A stretch of 64,000 nucleotides of DNA, taken from positions 62,001 to 126,000 of the forward strand of contig JAAXVL010000004.1 in assembly GCA_013335535.1 (NCBI GenBank), read 5' to 3'. Shown here piece after piece: positions 16,329 to 26,626 of this stretch. A model generated the notes under the pieces. The model did no database searches, was not told the origin of the DNA, and was given only the letters and a program-made list of their open reading frames with translations. Source of the DNA: Azonexaceae bacterium. GTDB taxonomy: Bacteria > Pseudomonadota > Gammaproteobacteria > Burkholderiales > Rhodocyclaceae. The stretch's first letter is position 1, and the number at the start of each line of letters is the position of its first letter. The translations under genes and the position numbers were made by a program.

Positions 16329-17183
16329 CTAGACGACGGATAGGGTGACCGCCACATCGCGTGGCGGGGCGAAATACGGGGCCGAAGTGACCAGAATGTC
16401 AGCCCCGGCCCGCGCATAGTCCCCTGCGTTAGCAGAATTTATGCCGCCCGCCGCCGCGATGCGGGTGGATGCGGATTTCAAAATTAGCCCTTTTATCCTG
16501 TTGACCGTGGCAACCGGCATTTTTTCGAGTTGCAGGATGTCGGCGCCGGCCTCTTGCCAGCGCAGGGCTTCCGCTTCGTCGCCGACCTCGACGACGATGG
16601 CCCGTTCCGGCCAGGCCCGACGCAGGCGTCGCACGGTGTCCTTGGGCGCTTCGTTGCCGAGAAAACAACGGTGCTCGGCGAAGACGAGCAGGGTTTCCGA
16701 CAGGCTCAGGCGATGCGGGCTGGCGCCGCCGGCCATGATGGCCTTGATGGCGGCAGCCTTGGTGCCTGGGAAATTCTTGCGTGTGCAGGCGATGCCGATA
16801 TCCGGATTCTCGGCACGGGCGGCGGCGACGATGTCGGCCGTGCTGCTGGCGATGCCCGACAGGTATTCCATGAAGGTCTGCGCCGTTTTCCAGACGGTGT
16901 GCAGGCCGGCGGCGTGGCCTTCCAGCGTCAGGATGGTCTCACCGGCGGCGAGCCGGCTGCCGCTGGCGACCATGTTGCCGACGCAGCGCAGGCCGTGCAG
17001 TTCGCCCATGCGCCGGGCTTCCTCGCTGGCGCAGACGACCATGGCTTGCCGGGCGCGGAAGACCAGGCGGCCGGGCTGGTCGCCGATGCCGAGCGCGAAG
17101 GTCGTCGCGTCGCCGCAGGGCACGTCTTCGTCGAGCAGGCGGATGAGCTCGCTGTCGGGCAGGGTGTAGGGGTTGCTCGTCAT
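16329..17183 (-). CDS. modD: ModD, molybdenum-linked quinolinate phosphoribosyltransferase homologue
   Basis: The 284-residue protein belongs to the NadC superfamily: 'ALGIGDQPGRLVFRARQAMV' near residues 30-49, 'TRKNFPGTKAAAIKAIMAGG', 'EVGDEAEALRWQEAGADILQ' and 'AAAGGINSANAGDYA'. Unlike true NadC it has the ModD-type TRKNFPGTK rather than TRKTTPG, and it sits next to modC. It overlaps modC by four bases (ATGA). The biochemical role of ModD is not established. A dispersed-repeat copy is embedded just before the AAAGGIN motif. Confidence 0.9.
   Translation of the reverse strand: MTSNPYTLPDSELIRLLDEDVPCGDATTFALGIGDQPGRLVFRARQAMVVCASEEARRMGELHGLRCVGNMVASGSRLAAGETILTLEGHAAGLHTVWKTAQTFMEYLSGIASSTADIVAAARAENPDIGIACTRKNFPGTKAAAIKAIMAGGASPHRLSLSETLLVFAEHRCFLGNEAPKDTVRRLRRAWPERAIVVEVGDEAEALRWQEAGADILQLEKMPVATVNRIKGLILKSASTRIAAAGGINSANAGDYARAGADILVTSAPYFAPPRDVAVTLSVV
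16473..16512 (+). repeat. dispersed repeat copy inside modD
   Basis: GGATTTCAAAATTAGCCC is followed by TTTTATCCTGTTGACCGTGG (core 16501-16510). In modD it codes for 'ATVNRIKGLILKS' on the minus strand, just before the conserved AAAGGIN motif. Confidence 0.75.
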
Positions 17184-18250
17184 TCCATCAAGGCCACGGA
17201 TTTGATCTGGACGCTGATCGGTAAACCCGGCGCGATGCCGAGCTGGGCAGCCGATCGGCGGGTCAGGCGGGCGACCAGCTGGCTGGCGCCGACCTGGACG
17301 CGGACGAGCAGCAGACCGGGATGGTCGTCGGCGCCCATCGATTCGACCGTGCCCTCAAGCACGTTCTGGATACTGCTCGGCTCCGGGTGATGCACGGCCA
17401 GGCTGACGTCGCGGGCCAGTACGCGAACGCGTACGTGCTTGCCGGTCGGCAGGCCGCGATCCCGGGTCCACAGGCTGCCGCCGGCGAAATCGACGCGGGC
17501 TAGGTGCCATTCGGCATCGATCTCGCCGACCGTCGCATCGAGCACGACCCCAACGTCCTCGCCGAGCCGGATCGGCAAGTCGAGGCGGGCCAGCGTTTCG
17601 ACCAGCGGGCCGTCGGCGACGACCCGGCCGCCGTCCATGGCGACGATGTGGTCGGCCAGTCGCGCCACTTCATCCGGAGAGTGGCTGACGTAGATGACCG
17701 GAATGGCCAGTTCGTCGTGCAGGCGTTCGAGGTAGGGCAGGATTTCCTGTTTTCGCTTGAGGTCGAGCGCCGCCAGGGGTTCGTCCATGAGCAGGATTTC
17801 CGGGCCGACGGCCAGGGCGCGGGCGATGCCGACGCGCTGGCGTTCACCGCCGGAGAGGGTGTCCGGCTCGCGCTCGAGCAGATGACCGATGCCGAGCAGT
17901 TCGATGGCCTGTTCCAGCCCGACGCGCTGCGCCGTGGCGCTGCGTTTGAGGCCGAAATTCAGGTTGCCGAGCACATTGAGATGGGCGAACAGGCTGGCTT
18001 CCTGAAAGACGTAGCCGATGGGCCGCTGGTGCGTCGGCAGCCAGGTTTTTTCGTCCTGCCAGATTTGGCCCTTGAATTCGAGGCGGCCGTGGGAAGGCCG
18101 TTCCAGTCCGGCCAGGCAGCGCAATAGGGTGGTCTTGCCCGAGCCGGAATGGCCAAACAGTGCGGTGACACCGCGGCCGGGCAGGGCGAGGTCTACATCG
18201 AGCGTGAAGCCGGGCCAGTCGAGTTTGAAACGGGCGTTGATGCTTTCCAT
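17180..18250 (-). CDS. modC: molybdate ABC transporter ATP-binding protein
   Basis: The 356-residue protein carries Walker A (GHSGSGKTT, near residues 33-41), Q-loop 'YVFQEASLFAHL', signature '[15 protein letters not shown]', Walker B 'EILLMDEPLAALD' and the switch histidine in 'VIYVSHSPDEV'. A C-terminal TOBE/Mop-like domain (about 290-353; 'VEGTVESMGADDHPG'-type segment) is expected to bind molybdate. It energises molybdate import with ModA and ModB. It begins one base after modB ends. Confidence 0.95.
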   Translation of the reverse strand: MESINARFKLDWPGFTLDVDLALPGRGVTALFGHSGSGKTTLLRCLAGLERPSHGRLEFKGQIWQDEKTWLPTHQRPIGYVFQEASLFAHLNVLGNLNFGLKRSATAQRVGLEQAIELLGIGHLLEREPDTLSGGERQRVGIARALAVGPEILLMDEPLAALDLKRKQEILPYLERLHDELAIPVIYVSHSPDEVARLADHIVAMDGGRVVADGPLVETLARLDLPIRLGEDVGVVLDATVGEIDAEWHLARVDFAGGSLWTRDRGLPTGKHVRVRVLARDVSLAVHHPEPSSIQNVLEGTVESMGADDHPGLLLVRVQVGASQLVARLTRRSAAQLGIAPGLPISVQIKSVALME

Positions 18251-18251
18251 G

Positions 18252-18929
18252 TCACTCCCCCTTCACCGGCTTGGGGCGGCGCAGATACATGGCGAGCAGC
18301 ACCGTGAAGGAGAAAATCAGCATGACGGCGGCCAGTCGGTGGGCGTCGGCGTATTCCATGGCCTCGACGTGGTCGTAGATCTGCACCGAGGCGACGCGGG
18401 TGACGCCGGGGATGTTGCCGCCGATCATGAGCACGACACCGAATTCGCCGACGGTGTGGGCGAAGGTCAGCACGCCGGCCGTGATGAAGCCCGGTTTGGC
18501 CAGCGGCAGGACGACCGAAAAGAAGGTGTCGAGCGGCGAGGCGCGCAGGGTCGCGGCGACTTCGAGCGGCCGCTCGCCGATGCCTTCGAAGGCGTTTTGC
18601 AATGGCTGCACCATGAAGGGCAGCGAATAGAACGACGAGGCGACGACCAGGCCCCAGAAGGTGAAGGGCAGCACGCCAAGGCCGAGCGAGGCGGTGAGTT
18701 GCCCGACCGGCCCCTGCGGCCCCATGGCCAGCAGCAGGTAGAAGCCGAGTACCGACGGCGGCAGGACCAGCGGCAGGGCGACAACGGCGCCAAGCGGCCC
18801 CTTCCACCACGACCGGCTTCGCGCCAGCAGCCAGGCGATGGGCGTGCCGACGAGGAGCAGGATCACGGTCGTGATCCCGGCCAGTCGCGTGGTTAGCCAG
18901 ATGGCCTGGAGGTCGCTGTCGGTCAGCAT
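18252..18929 (-). CDS. modB: molybdate ABC transporter permease
   Basis: The 225-residue integral membrane protein has about five hydrophobic segments and the permease motif of the cytoplasmic loop '[20 protein letters not shown]' followed by '[20 protein letters not shown]', both typical of ModB. It forms the transmembrane channel. It lies between modA (six bases) and modC (one base) in a tightly packed operon. Confidence 0.95.
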   Translation of the reverse strand: MLTDSDLQAIWLTTRLAGITTVILLLVGTPIAWLLARSRSWWKGPLGAVVALPLVLPPSVLGFYLLLAMGPQGPVGQLTASLGLGVLPFTFWGLVVASSFYSLPFMVQPLQNAFEGIGERPLEVAATLRASPLDTFFSVVLPLAKPGFITAGVLTFAHTVGEFGVVLMIGGNIPGVTRVASVQIYDHVEAMEYADAHRLAAVMLIFSFTVLLAMYLRRPKPVKGE

Positions 18930-18935
18930 CGTGGA

Positions 18936-20518
<1,583 letters not shown>

Positions 20519-20533
20519 GATTTCGTGATGTTC

Positions 20534-20561
20534 AAGTTTATATAGCGGTTAATATAACTCA
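20534..20561. promoter_or_regulatory. putative ModE box upstream of modE
   Basis: AAGTTTATATA-GCGGTT-AATATAACTCA has the 11-6-11 layout of a ModE box with half-sites TATAT and GTTATAT. It starts 16 bases before the modE ATG. Confidence 0.6.
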
Positions 20562-20654
20562 GGTGCGCAAGATCGAAATAGCTAGAAATAGGGCTAGCGC
20601 TATGGTTGCATCGACAAAACGACACGCCGTAAAGTGGTGCTGACCCGACAAGAA

Positions 20655-20682
20655 AGCGTTAAGTTAATTTGTATATAGCGAA
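20655..20682. promoter_or_regulatory. putative ModE box upstream of mop
   Basis: AGCGTTAAGTT-AATTTG-TATATAGCGAA has one half (TATATAGCGA) close to the ModE consensus and a weaker other half. It lies 38 bases before the mop ATG. Confidence 0.6.
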
Positions 20683-20720
20683 AAGCGGGCCAGCTCACTC
20701 AAGTCAACCTGGAGAACATC

Positions 20721-21149
20721 ATGAATGTCAGTGCACGCAATGTATTCAAAGGAAAAATCACGGCCCTGGTGGATGGCGCCGTCAATGCCGAAGTCGAATT
20801 GACCCTGCCGGGAGGCGACAAAATTGTCGCAATCGTGACAGAGGGCAGCGTCCAGTCGCTTGGCCTCGCCGTCGGCAAGGAAGCCGTCGCCTACGTCAAG
20901 GCGCCATGGGTCATGCTGCTGGCCGGCCCGGCCAACGTGAAGTTCTCGGCGCGCAACCAGTTGGCCGGCAAGGTCGGCAAGCTGCAAAAGGGTGCGGTGA
21001 ATACGGAAGTCGCGATCACCCTGCCGGGCGGCACGACGGTTTTTTCCGTGGTGACCAACGAGGCGGTCATGGAATTGGGCCTGAAAGAGGGCAGCGAAGC
21101 CTCGGCGCTGATCAAGGCCAGCCACGTCATTCTGGGTATTCCTGCCTGA
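20721..21149 (+). CDS. mop: Mop, di-domain molybdate-binding protein
   Basis: The 142-residue protein is two tandem Mop domains, each beginning SARN ('SARNVFKGKITALVDGAV', 'SARNQLAGKVGKLQKGAV'), with a matching 'LGLAVGKEAVAYVKAPWVML' and 'LGLKEGSEASALIKASHVIL'. Molbindins of this kind assemble into oligomers that hold molybdate and buffer its cytoplasmic level. GGAG stands about ten bases before the ATG. The gene is divergent from modE with ModE boxes between them and is followed by a strong terminator. Confidence 0.93.
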   Translation: MNVSARNVFKGKITALVDGAVNAEVELTLPGGDKIVAIVTEGSVQSLGLAVGKEAVAYVKAPWVMLLAGPANVKFSARNQLAGKVGKLQKGAVNTEVAITLPGGTTVFSVVTNEAVMELGLKEGSEASALIKASHVILGIPA

Positions 21150-21168
21150 TCGACTCTGACTGCAGATG

Positions 21169-21197
21169 AAAAAGGCGGTCGTTTTGACCGCCTTTTT
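21169..21197 (+). terminator. terminator after mop
   Basis: AAAAGGCGGTC-GTTTT-GACCGCCTTTTT: a perfect stem with flanking A and T runs. Confidence 0.9.
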
Positions 21198-21212
21198 GTT
21201 GCCCAGGCCAGG

Positions 21213-21250
21213 CATTTCAATTTTGGGCATTTTTTACGGTTGACCGTGAA
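21213..21250 (+). repeat. dispersed repeat copy after mop
   Basis: CATTTCAATTTTGGGCAT is followed by TTTTTACGGTTGACCGTGA (core 21240-21249). It is intergenic, between the terminators of mop and of the di-heme cytochrome gene. Confidence 0.8.
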
Positions 21251-21266
21251 AGTGCCGGATGGCGCG

Positions 21267-21302
21267 AAAAAAGCCCGCTGCCACCGGTTGGCGGCAACGG
21301 GC
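21267..21302 (-). terminator. terminator after the TonB-receptor operon
   Basis: On the minus strand GCCCGTTGCCGCC pairs with GGTGGCAGCGGGC and is followed by TTTTTT. It lies 58 bases after the di-heme cytochrome stop codon. Confidence 0.85.
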
Positions 21303-21360
21303 AAAACCTGCCGGGAGAGAGGGCGGCGAGGGTTCGTTGGCGGTTCCGGAGGAGCCTCAA

Positions 21361-22683
21361 TCACAGCGACTCAAGAAAGGCGAGCAGGGCCTTGCGGGCT
21401 TCCGGTTTGGTGGCGACGTAGCGCTGGCGGGCGGTGCGCGCCTCGCCGCCGTGCCAGAGGATGGCTTCCTGCAGATTGCGGGCGCGGCCGTCGTGCAGGA
21501 ATTGGCTGTGTTCATTGACCAGCGGGACGAGGCCGATGCCCCAGAGCGGTGGCGTGCGCCATTCGCGGCCGGTGGCCTGGAAATCCGGCCGGCCGTCGGC
21601 CAGTCCCTGGCCCATGTCGTGAATCAGCAGGTCGGTGTAGGGCGCGATGCGCTGGTTGGCGGTGAGCGGGAAGCGCTGGTTCGGCCCAGTCTGCAGTTCG
21701 GGGCGATGGCAACTGGCGCAGCCTAGGCTGGCGAATTGCCGCTCGCCGGCGCGGACTTGCGGGTCGTCGGCGTTGCGCCGGGACGGCGGGGCGATGTTGG
21801 CGAGGTAGAACTCCATGGCGTCGAGGTCGGCGTCGCTCAATTCCGGATGACCAGCCGACGGGGCTTTCTGGCAGGCCTTCTGCGCCGGCGTACAGTTCTC
21901 GTCCGGGAATAGCGTCGAGGTGATGCCGAGGTCGCCGACCATGGCGCCGGCGATTTGTTGGCGCAGATTGGGCTGGTTGGACTTGAAGCCGAAGCGGCCG
22001 ATGACCGTCTGCTTTGCGGCAGCGTCCCACACCCGGTTGACCCGGCCGCGCACGCCGTCGGCCTTGTTCTCCGCCGCCATGGTGAGGAGTGTCGCGTCGG
22101 GAACGGCTTCGAGCAGGCCGAGGCCATAGACCGGCTGTCCGATGCGCGGCGAGGTCAGCACCTTGCCCATGGGGCCGTAGGCGAGTTCGACGAAGCGAAT
22201 CTGCGGGCGGCGGAAGCTGACCTTCTCGCCGCCGGCTAGGGTAATCGGCTTGGTCTCGACCCAACTCAGCGCGGCACGACCTTCGCCGGGGACGCCGGCG
22301 ATGCCTTCCTCGTTGAGCTGGCCGCCGTAGGCAGGATGTGCCTTCGGCCCGCCATCCGCCGCCTTGCCGGGCACCGACAGGCGGACGAGCATCGACAACA
22401 TGCGTTCGTCGGGGCCGTCCGGCGAGCGGCCCCGGCCGTTCTTCTGGTGGCAGGAGATGCACGACAGGCGGTTGTAGAGCGGGCCGAGGCCGGCGGCGCG
22501 ATCCTCGGCCGGGGCGACGACCCAGCTCTGGCGGAACAGGCCGCGGCCGCGGAAGAAGGTTTCGCGGTCGCTGTCGGCAAGGCCGGGCAGCGGATGGGTA
22601 TAGGCTTCGCGCAGGGCGTCGTCGGCCTGCGCCGGCAGGACGCAGGCGGCCAGTAGCATTGCGGCAAGCAGGTTGCGTCGCAT
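21361..22683 (-). CDS. periplasmic di-heme oxidoreductase (DHOR/DUF1111-type cytochrome c)
   Basis: The start at 22683 (MRRNLLAAMLLAACVLPAQA) gives a clear signal peptide; a longer upstream frame lies inside the neighbouring gene. The 440-residue protein has two heme c attachment sites, CISCH near residue 80 and CASCH near 322, each with its axial His, and 'SWVETKPITLAGGEKVSFRR' as in the di-heme oxidoreductase (putative peroxidase) family. Family members are often found next to iron-uptake genes, such as imelysins. Here it is the last gene of a ModE-box operon with a TonB receptor and a binding protein, starting two bases after the binding-protein stop. A redox step on the imported metal or carrier is a guess. 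Confidence 0.85.
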   Translation of the reverse strand: MRRNLLAAMLLAACVLPAQADDALREAYTHPLPGLADSDRETFFRGRGLFRQSWVVAPAEDRAAGLGPLYNRLSCISCHQKNGRGRSPDGPDERMLSMLVRLSVPGKAADGGPKAHPAYGGQLNEEGIAGVPGEGRAALSWVETKPITLAGGEKVSFRRPQIRFVELAYGPMGKVLTSPRIGQPVYGLGLLEAVPDATLLTMAAENKADGVRGRVNRVWDAAAKQTVIGRFGFKSNQPNLRQQIAGAMVGDLGITSTLFPDENCTPAQKACQKAPSAGHPELSDADLDAMEFYLANIAPPSRRNADDPQVRAGERQFASLGCASCHRPELQTGPNQRFPLTANQRIAPYTDLLIHDMGQGLADGRPDFQATGREWRTPPLWGIGLVPLVNEHSQFLHDGRARNLQEAILWHGGEARTARQRYVATKPEARKALLAFLESL

Positions 22684-22685
22684 GC

Positions 22686-24008
22686 TCAAGCACCCTGCGC
22701 GGTGAGCAGCCCGGCCACGCCGGCGCGGCGGGACTGGCTGGCGGCCTGCCATTGCCGTTCGAGATCGCCGGCCTCCGGGTTGGCGCCCTCCAGGCGTGCC
22801 CGGAAGGCCTGTTGCAGCGCCGGGGCCGCGGCCTCTTCCTGCGAAATCAACGGCGCTTCGAGCAGTTGCCGGGCGGCGCCGACGTCCTTGCCGGCAGCCT
22901 CGGCCCGGTGAATGCGTTGCCACAGGTTGACCAGCTCGCCGTGGTCGCGGATCAGCGTTTGCTCGAAGAGGGCTGCGACGACATTGAGCCGGTTGCGCGT
23001 GGCGTCGCCGTTGTAATCGAAAACGCCCTGTTCGGCCGCCTTGAAGGGGTTGAAGTAATCGGCCGGCAGCTTGGCGTAGATCGCCGGGCGCACCGGCAGC
23101 TTGTGGATGTCGGCGTGTGTGATGATGCGCTGGCCGGCCTCGGACAGCACGAAGTTGGCAAAGGCGCGGGCGCCGGCCGGGTTGGCCGCGTGTCTGGTGA
23201 TGGCGATGTGGGCCGGGTTGATGCCGCTGTGTTTCGGGTAGGCGAAGCGCAGCGGCGCGCCGTTGGCGATGGCCGAGGCGGCAAAGAAGTCGATGGTCAG
23301 CCCGAGCGCCTGGCGACCGCTGGCCACTTCGTCGGTGACGAAGGTCGAGCCGCGTTCGTTCAGGCTGCCTGCATTGCCGGCGATGGCGCTCCACACGGCC
23401 CAGCCTTTGTCCCAGCCGTAAGCTTGCAACACGAGGTCGATCATGACCGGGGCGAAACCGACGCGGGCGGGATTGGGCAGCACGATGTTGCCGGCGTAGC
23501 CGGGCTGGGTCAGGTCGGTCCAATCGGTTGGCGGCTTGAGTTGCAGGCGGGCCAAGGCGTTCGGATTGACGATGAAACCGTAGCCGGCCATTTCGGTGAC
23601 GGTGTAAAAACCGTCCGAATCGCGCAGGCTAGCCTTGCCGATGCGCTCGGGCAGGCCGGTAAGGTCGATGCCGAGCTGCTGCCAGGCGCCGTCGCGGGCG
23701 AGGGCGGCGAAATTGCGCGGCGAGGCACTCCAGTAAACATCGATGCCGCCCTGGTTCGGCTGGCGCAGCAGGGTCTGGGCTTCGTGCGGCATTTTCCAGA
23801 CGAGTTGCAGCTTGTATTGCGGCCAGGCTTTTTCAAAGGCCGCTTCGAAACGCGAGAAGACTTCGTCGTTGTAGCTGGTCAGGACGACGACGGGTTTGCG
23901 TTCGCGGACTGTGGCGGCGCTCAGCGGTGCTGCGGCGAGCGAGGCGGCGGCGCCTAGGCCGAGCAGCAGGCGGCGGCGGGAACTTTGACAGGGCGGGGTG
24001 TTTTTCAT
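22686..24008 (-). CDS. Tat-type periplasmic solute-binding protein (ABC family 1 fold)
   Basis: The 440-residue protein begins with a twin-arginine-like leader (SSRRRLLLGLGAAASLAAAP, residues 9-28). The mature part has a family-1 binding-protein pattern, like iron(III)-binding proteins: 'VVVLTSYNDEVFSRFEAAFE', 'GGIDVYWSASPRNFAALA', 'GAPLRFAYPKHSGINPAHIA'. The C-terminal 100 residues are an extra helical region. No ABC permease or ATPase gene is adjacent, so it either uses a distant transporter or only binds and hands over ligand. Its operon mates are a TonB receptor and a di-heme cytochrome. Confidence 0.8.
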   Translation of the reverse strand: MKNTPPCQSSRRRLLLGLGAAASLAAAPLSAATVRERKPVVVLTSYNDEVFSRFEAAFEKAWPQYKLQLVWKMPHEAQTLLRQPNQGGIDVYWSASPRNFAALARDGAWQQLGIDLTGLPERIGKASLRDSDGFYTVTEMAGYGFIVNPNALARLQLKPPTDWTDLTQPGYAGNIVLPNPARVGFAPVMIDLVLQAYGWDKGWAVWSAIAGNAGSLNERGSTFVTDEVASGRQALGLTIDFFAASAIANGAPLRFAYPKHSGINPAHIAITRHAANPAGARAFANFVLSEAGQRIITHADIHKLPVRPAIYAKLPADYFNPFKAAEQGVFDYNGDATRNRLNVVAALFEQTLIRDHGELVNLWQRIHRAEAAGKDVGAARQLLEAPLISQEEAAAPALQQAFRARLEGANPEAGDLERQWQAASQSRRAGVAGLLTAQGA

Positions 24009-24039
24009 GCTATGCCTCCATGCGTTTCGTGGGCGAGGG

Positions 24040-26037
24040 CTAGAACCGATAGTTGGCGTTGGCGAACCACATCCGGCCCGGGTTCGGGAAGCCGTCGGCC
24101 AGCGCGTAGTTTTCGTCGGTCAGGTTGGTGACGCCGGCTTCCAGTGTCAGATCCTTGAGCGGGCGATAGGCCGCCTTGAGGTTGATCGTCGTGTGGTCGC
24201 CGGTCTTGACCGTATTCGACGCCCAGCGGCTGCTTTCCGACTCGATGAAGGGAATGATCTCGAGTTGGCCGAAGGGGCGGATCAAGGCATAGATGCTCAG
24301 CTTTTCGCTTGGTACGTCGGTGAGCTTGGTGCTTGGGCTGCTGACGTTCTCCATGTTGATGAAGGTGAAGTTCCCGCCAACATCGAGCCAGCTGGCAAGT
24401 GGGGTGCGCAGGCCAAGTTCGAAGCCGGTGCTGCGCACCTTGCCGACGTTCTGCATCTGGCAGCGGTTGGCACCGGTACAGGTCGTTGTGCCCGGCCGAT
24501 AGACGGTCTGGATCTTGTCGCTGATATCGCTGTAGAAGATCGCCGCTTCGGCCTTGGCGCCTGGCCATGGGCTCCCCTGGTAGCCGATTTCGTAATTGAT
24601 CGACTCTTCCGGCGCCAGCGCGGGATTTTCTATGTAGGTTGAGAAACGCAGCGAGAAGCGATCCTTGAGTGTCGGCAGGCGGGTTTTCTGGGCGACGGTG
24701 GCGTAGAGCCGCGCATTCGCGGTAAGGTCGTAAAACAGGCCGGCTTGACCATTGGTCGCGCTTTTTTCGTCGGGGACGGTGATGGTTGCGCCCGATTTGA
24801 AGACGCGATCAGCGGTCAGGCTGTGATGCGACAGGCCCAGTGACAGCAGCAGATCGGGCGTAATCTTGAGGTTGTCCTCAATGGCGTATGAAAGCAGCGT
24901 GTCCTGGAATGATTCGGTGGTCGCGCCGGCGCCGTCGGTGGCCAGGTGTTTGTCGCCCTTGTAGTGCGTGACGAACTTGATTTCGTTATTTGCCAGGCGA
25001 ACGGACGACAGCTCCAGCGAGCCGCCATAGGTTTCGTCGTCATAGGCGCTGATGTCGGCTACCGGATTGGCGATCGTCGTATAGGTAGCGTTCGAGAAAA
25101 TGTGCAGCGAATTCTTGAATTTGTCGTCATACATCCGGACCTTGAGCGTTTCGTTCTCGCCGAGGGCGGTACTCGAGACGAAATAGAGGCTTTCCTTGTC
25201 CCAGTACGGCCATTGCCAGAAGCGGCTGACGCTCGGGTAGGTCGATGGGGGTTGCCCTTTTTCACCTTCCTGCCGGGTGTAGCTGATGGTGTATTCATCG
25301 CTGGCGTTCGGCGTCAGGCCAAGCTTGAGCGAGAGTTTCTGGTCCTTGCGGTAAGAATTTTCGCGATGGCCGCCATCCTCGCGGGTGGTCGGCTGGTAAT
25401 CCTTGGACATCGGAAAATAGTCGCTTTCCAGATACGATGCGCCGGCCTGGATGTACCACAGGCCCTGGTTGGAGCCGACATTGACCGAGGTCTGGCGTTC
25501 GTTGCCGGAGCCGAATCCGAGGCTGGCATCCCCTTCGAGGACAGCGCGCGGCTTGCGCGAGATGAGGTTGACCGCGCCGCCCATGACGTTGGGGCCGTAG
25601 GAAACCGAGCTGAACCCCTTGGCCACTTGGATGGCGGCGAGGTCCGCCGTGGTGAAGCGGGTGATGTCGACGTTGCCGTCGTAGGGAACATAGACCGGGA
25701 TGCCGTCGATGAAGAGCGGCGTCTGGCGCGAATCGAAGCCACGGATATTGATCGCCCTTTCGTTGCGCATGCCGCCCAGCGCGATGCTGACACCGGACAG
25801 CAGGTTGACCGCATCGCCAACGTTGTCGCGGTTGAATTGCTTCATTTCCTCGCGGGTGATCAGTGATGAAACCTGATCCTCTGCTACTTCTCCAATCAGC
25901 GTTTTGCGCGCGCTGACCTGAACCGTGCCCAGTTCAAAGACAGGTTCGGCTGCCATGGCAAAGCCGACAGTCAAGAGGTTGGCAATGAGGATGGCCAGCA
26001 ATTTCTTGCGGCTCGACGGGTTGGTGTTTTTCAGCAT
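24040..26037 (-). CDS. TonB-dependent outer-membrane receptor, probable ModE target
   Basis: The start at 26037 (MLKNTNPSSRKKLLAILIAN) has an AGGAGGA ribosome site and a signal peptide ending at FAMAA. The 665-residue protein has a plug domain (about 30-150; 'ITREEMKQFNRDNVGDAVNL', 'INIRGFDSRQTPLFIDGIPV', 'VMGGAVNLISRKP') and a beta barrel ending in the outer-membrane signal '...RMWFANANYRF' with C-terminal Phe. A TonB-box-like segment is 'ELGTVQVSA'. It should import a metal complex or similar large ligand. Because the operon starts at a ModE box, a molybdate- or tungstate-chelate is a reasonable candidate ligand; a siderophore cannot be excluded. Confidence 0.9.
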   Translation of the reverse strand: MLKNTNPSSRKKLLAILIANLLTVGFAMAAEPVFELGTVQVSARKTLIGEVAEDQVSSLITREEMKQFNRDNVGDAVNLLSGVSIALGGMRNERAINIRGFDSRQTPLFIDGIPVYVPYDGNVDITRFTTADLAAIQVAKGFSSVSYGPNVMGGAVNLISRKPRAVLEGDASLGFGSGNERQTSVNVGSNQGLWYIQAGASYLESDYFPMSKDYQPTTREDGGHRENSYRKDQKLSLKLGLTPNASDEYTISYTRQEGEKGQPPSTYPSVSRFWQWPYWDKESLYFVSSTALGENETLKVRMYDDKFKNSLHIFSNATYTTIANPVADISAYDDETYGGSLELSSVRLANNEIKFVTHYKGDKHLATDGAGATTESFQDTLLSYAIEDNLKITPDLLLSLGLSHHSLTADRVFKSGATITVPDEKSATNGQAGLFYDLTANARLYATVAQKTRLPTLKDRFSLRFSTYIENPALAPEESINYEIGYQGSPWPGAKAEAAIFYSDISDKIQTVYRPGTTTCTGANRCQMQNVGKVRSTGFELGLRTPLASWLDVGGNFTFINMENVSSPSTKLTDVPSEKLSIYALIRPFGQLEIIPFIESESSRWASNTVKTGDHTTINLKAAYRPLKDLTLEAGVTNLTDENYALADGFPNPGRMWFANANYRF

Positions 26038-26107
26038 GAAGTCCTCCCTGACTGTTGCTGGCTGCTTGGTTGATTCGGTTGTTCGGGCGCGGATTAGGGG
26101 TTGGCGA

Positions 26108-26521
26108 TCAGCGCGGCATGTCGGGGCTGAGCACATAGAAACCCTTGGACGGATAGCAGTGGCTGGTCGAGATCCGGCGGAAAACCAGCCAGCGCTCGTC
26201 GCGCAGGCGCCAGGCGGCCATTTCCTCGCTGTAGCTGACGACTTCGTAGAACTCCTCGTCGTCGTCCGAGGCGACGCTGGTCAGCATGAAGCGGTGCGAC
26301 GTGAAGCAGGGGTGGTCGTCGGCGTCGTAGCCCAGGGTGCGCTCGGCCGATATTTCGTATTCGCTATATCGCTTGAAATGGAGCGGCGCATCGACGAGGT
26401 CCCGCCAGATCGCGGGCAGGTGTTCTGTCCAGTCCGGCGAAGAGGCATCCGTACCGCTGCGGGTGTTTCGCCTTTTTTCCTGTGCGGCCGGAAAGCAGCC
26501 TTGGTTATTCGTGCGGCTCAT
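26108..26521 (-). CDS. unknown small protein, first gene of the TonB-receptor operon
   Basis: The 137-residue product starts at 26521 (MSRTNNQGCF); an earlier in-frame Met at 26578 lies within the ModE box region and is unlikely. It has no recognised domain: a polar N-terminus, then 'PLHFKRYSEYEISAERTLGY' and a mostly beta-like acidic middle part ('SVASDDDEEFYEVVSYSEEM'), ending 'STSHCYPSKGFYVLSPDMPR'. No signal peptide is visible, so it is probably cytoplasmic. It precedes the receptor gene by 70 bases. Confidence 0.65.
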   Translation of the reverse strand: MSRTNNQGCFPAAQEKRRNTRSGTDASSPDWTEHLPAIWRDLVDAPLHFKRYSEYEISAERTLGYDADDHPCFTSHRFMLTSVASDDDEEFYEVVSYSEEMAAWRLRDERWLVFRRISTSHCYPSKGFYVLSPDMPR

Positions 26522-26522
26522 G

Positions 26523-26550
26523 ATCAAAATATAGATGTGTATATAACGAT
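26523..26550. promoter_or_regulatory. near-consensus ModE box abutting the start of the TonB-receptor operon
   Basis: ATCAAAATATA-GATGTG-TATATAACGAT has the 11-6-11 architecture; the second half-site is a perfect TATATAACGAT and the first deviates at a few positions. It ends one base from the start codon at 26519-26521, a position expected for repression. Confidence 0.75.
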
Positions 26551-26626
26551 GCTTTCTGTTTAGCAAAACCGATGCCAAGCAAATTTGGGGTGTTTAGGGT
26601 GATTATTGACGTGTTTTGTTGGGCAT

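Noticed and set aside
21361-23523. Longer 720-codon frame for the di-heme cytochrome
   Set aside because: The extension overlaps the binding-protein gene in another frame; the start at 22683 is followed by a clear signal peptide.
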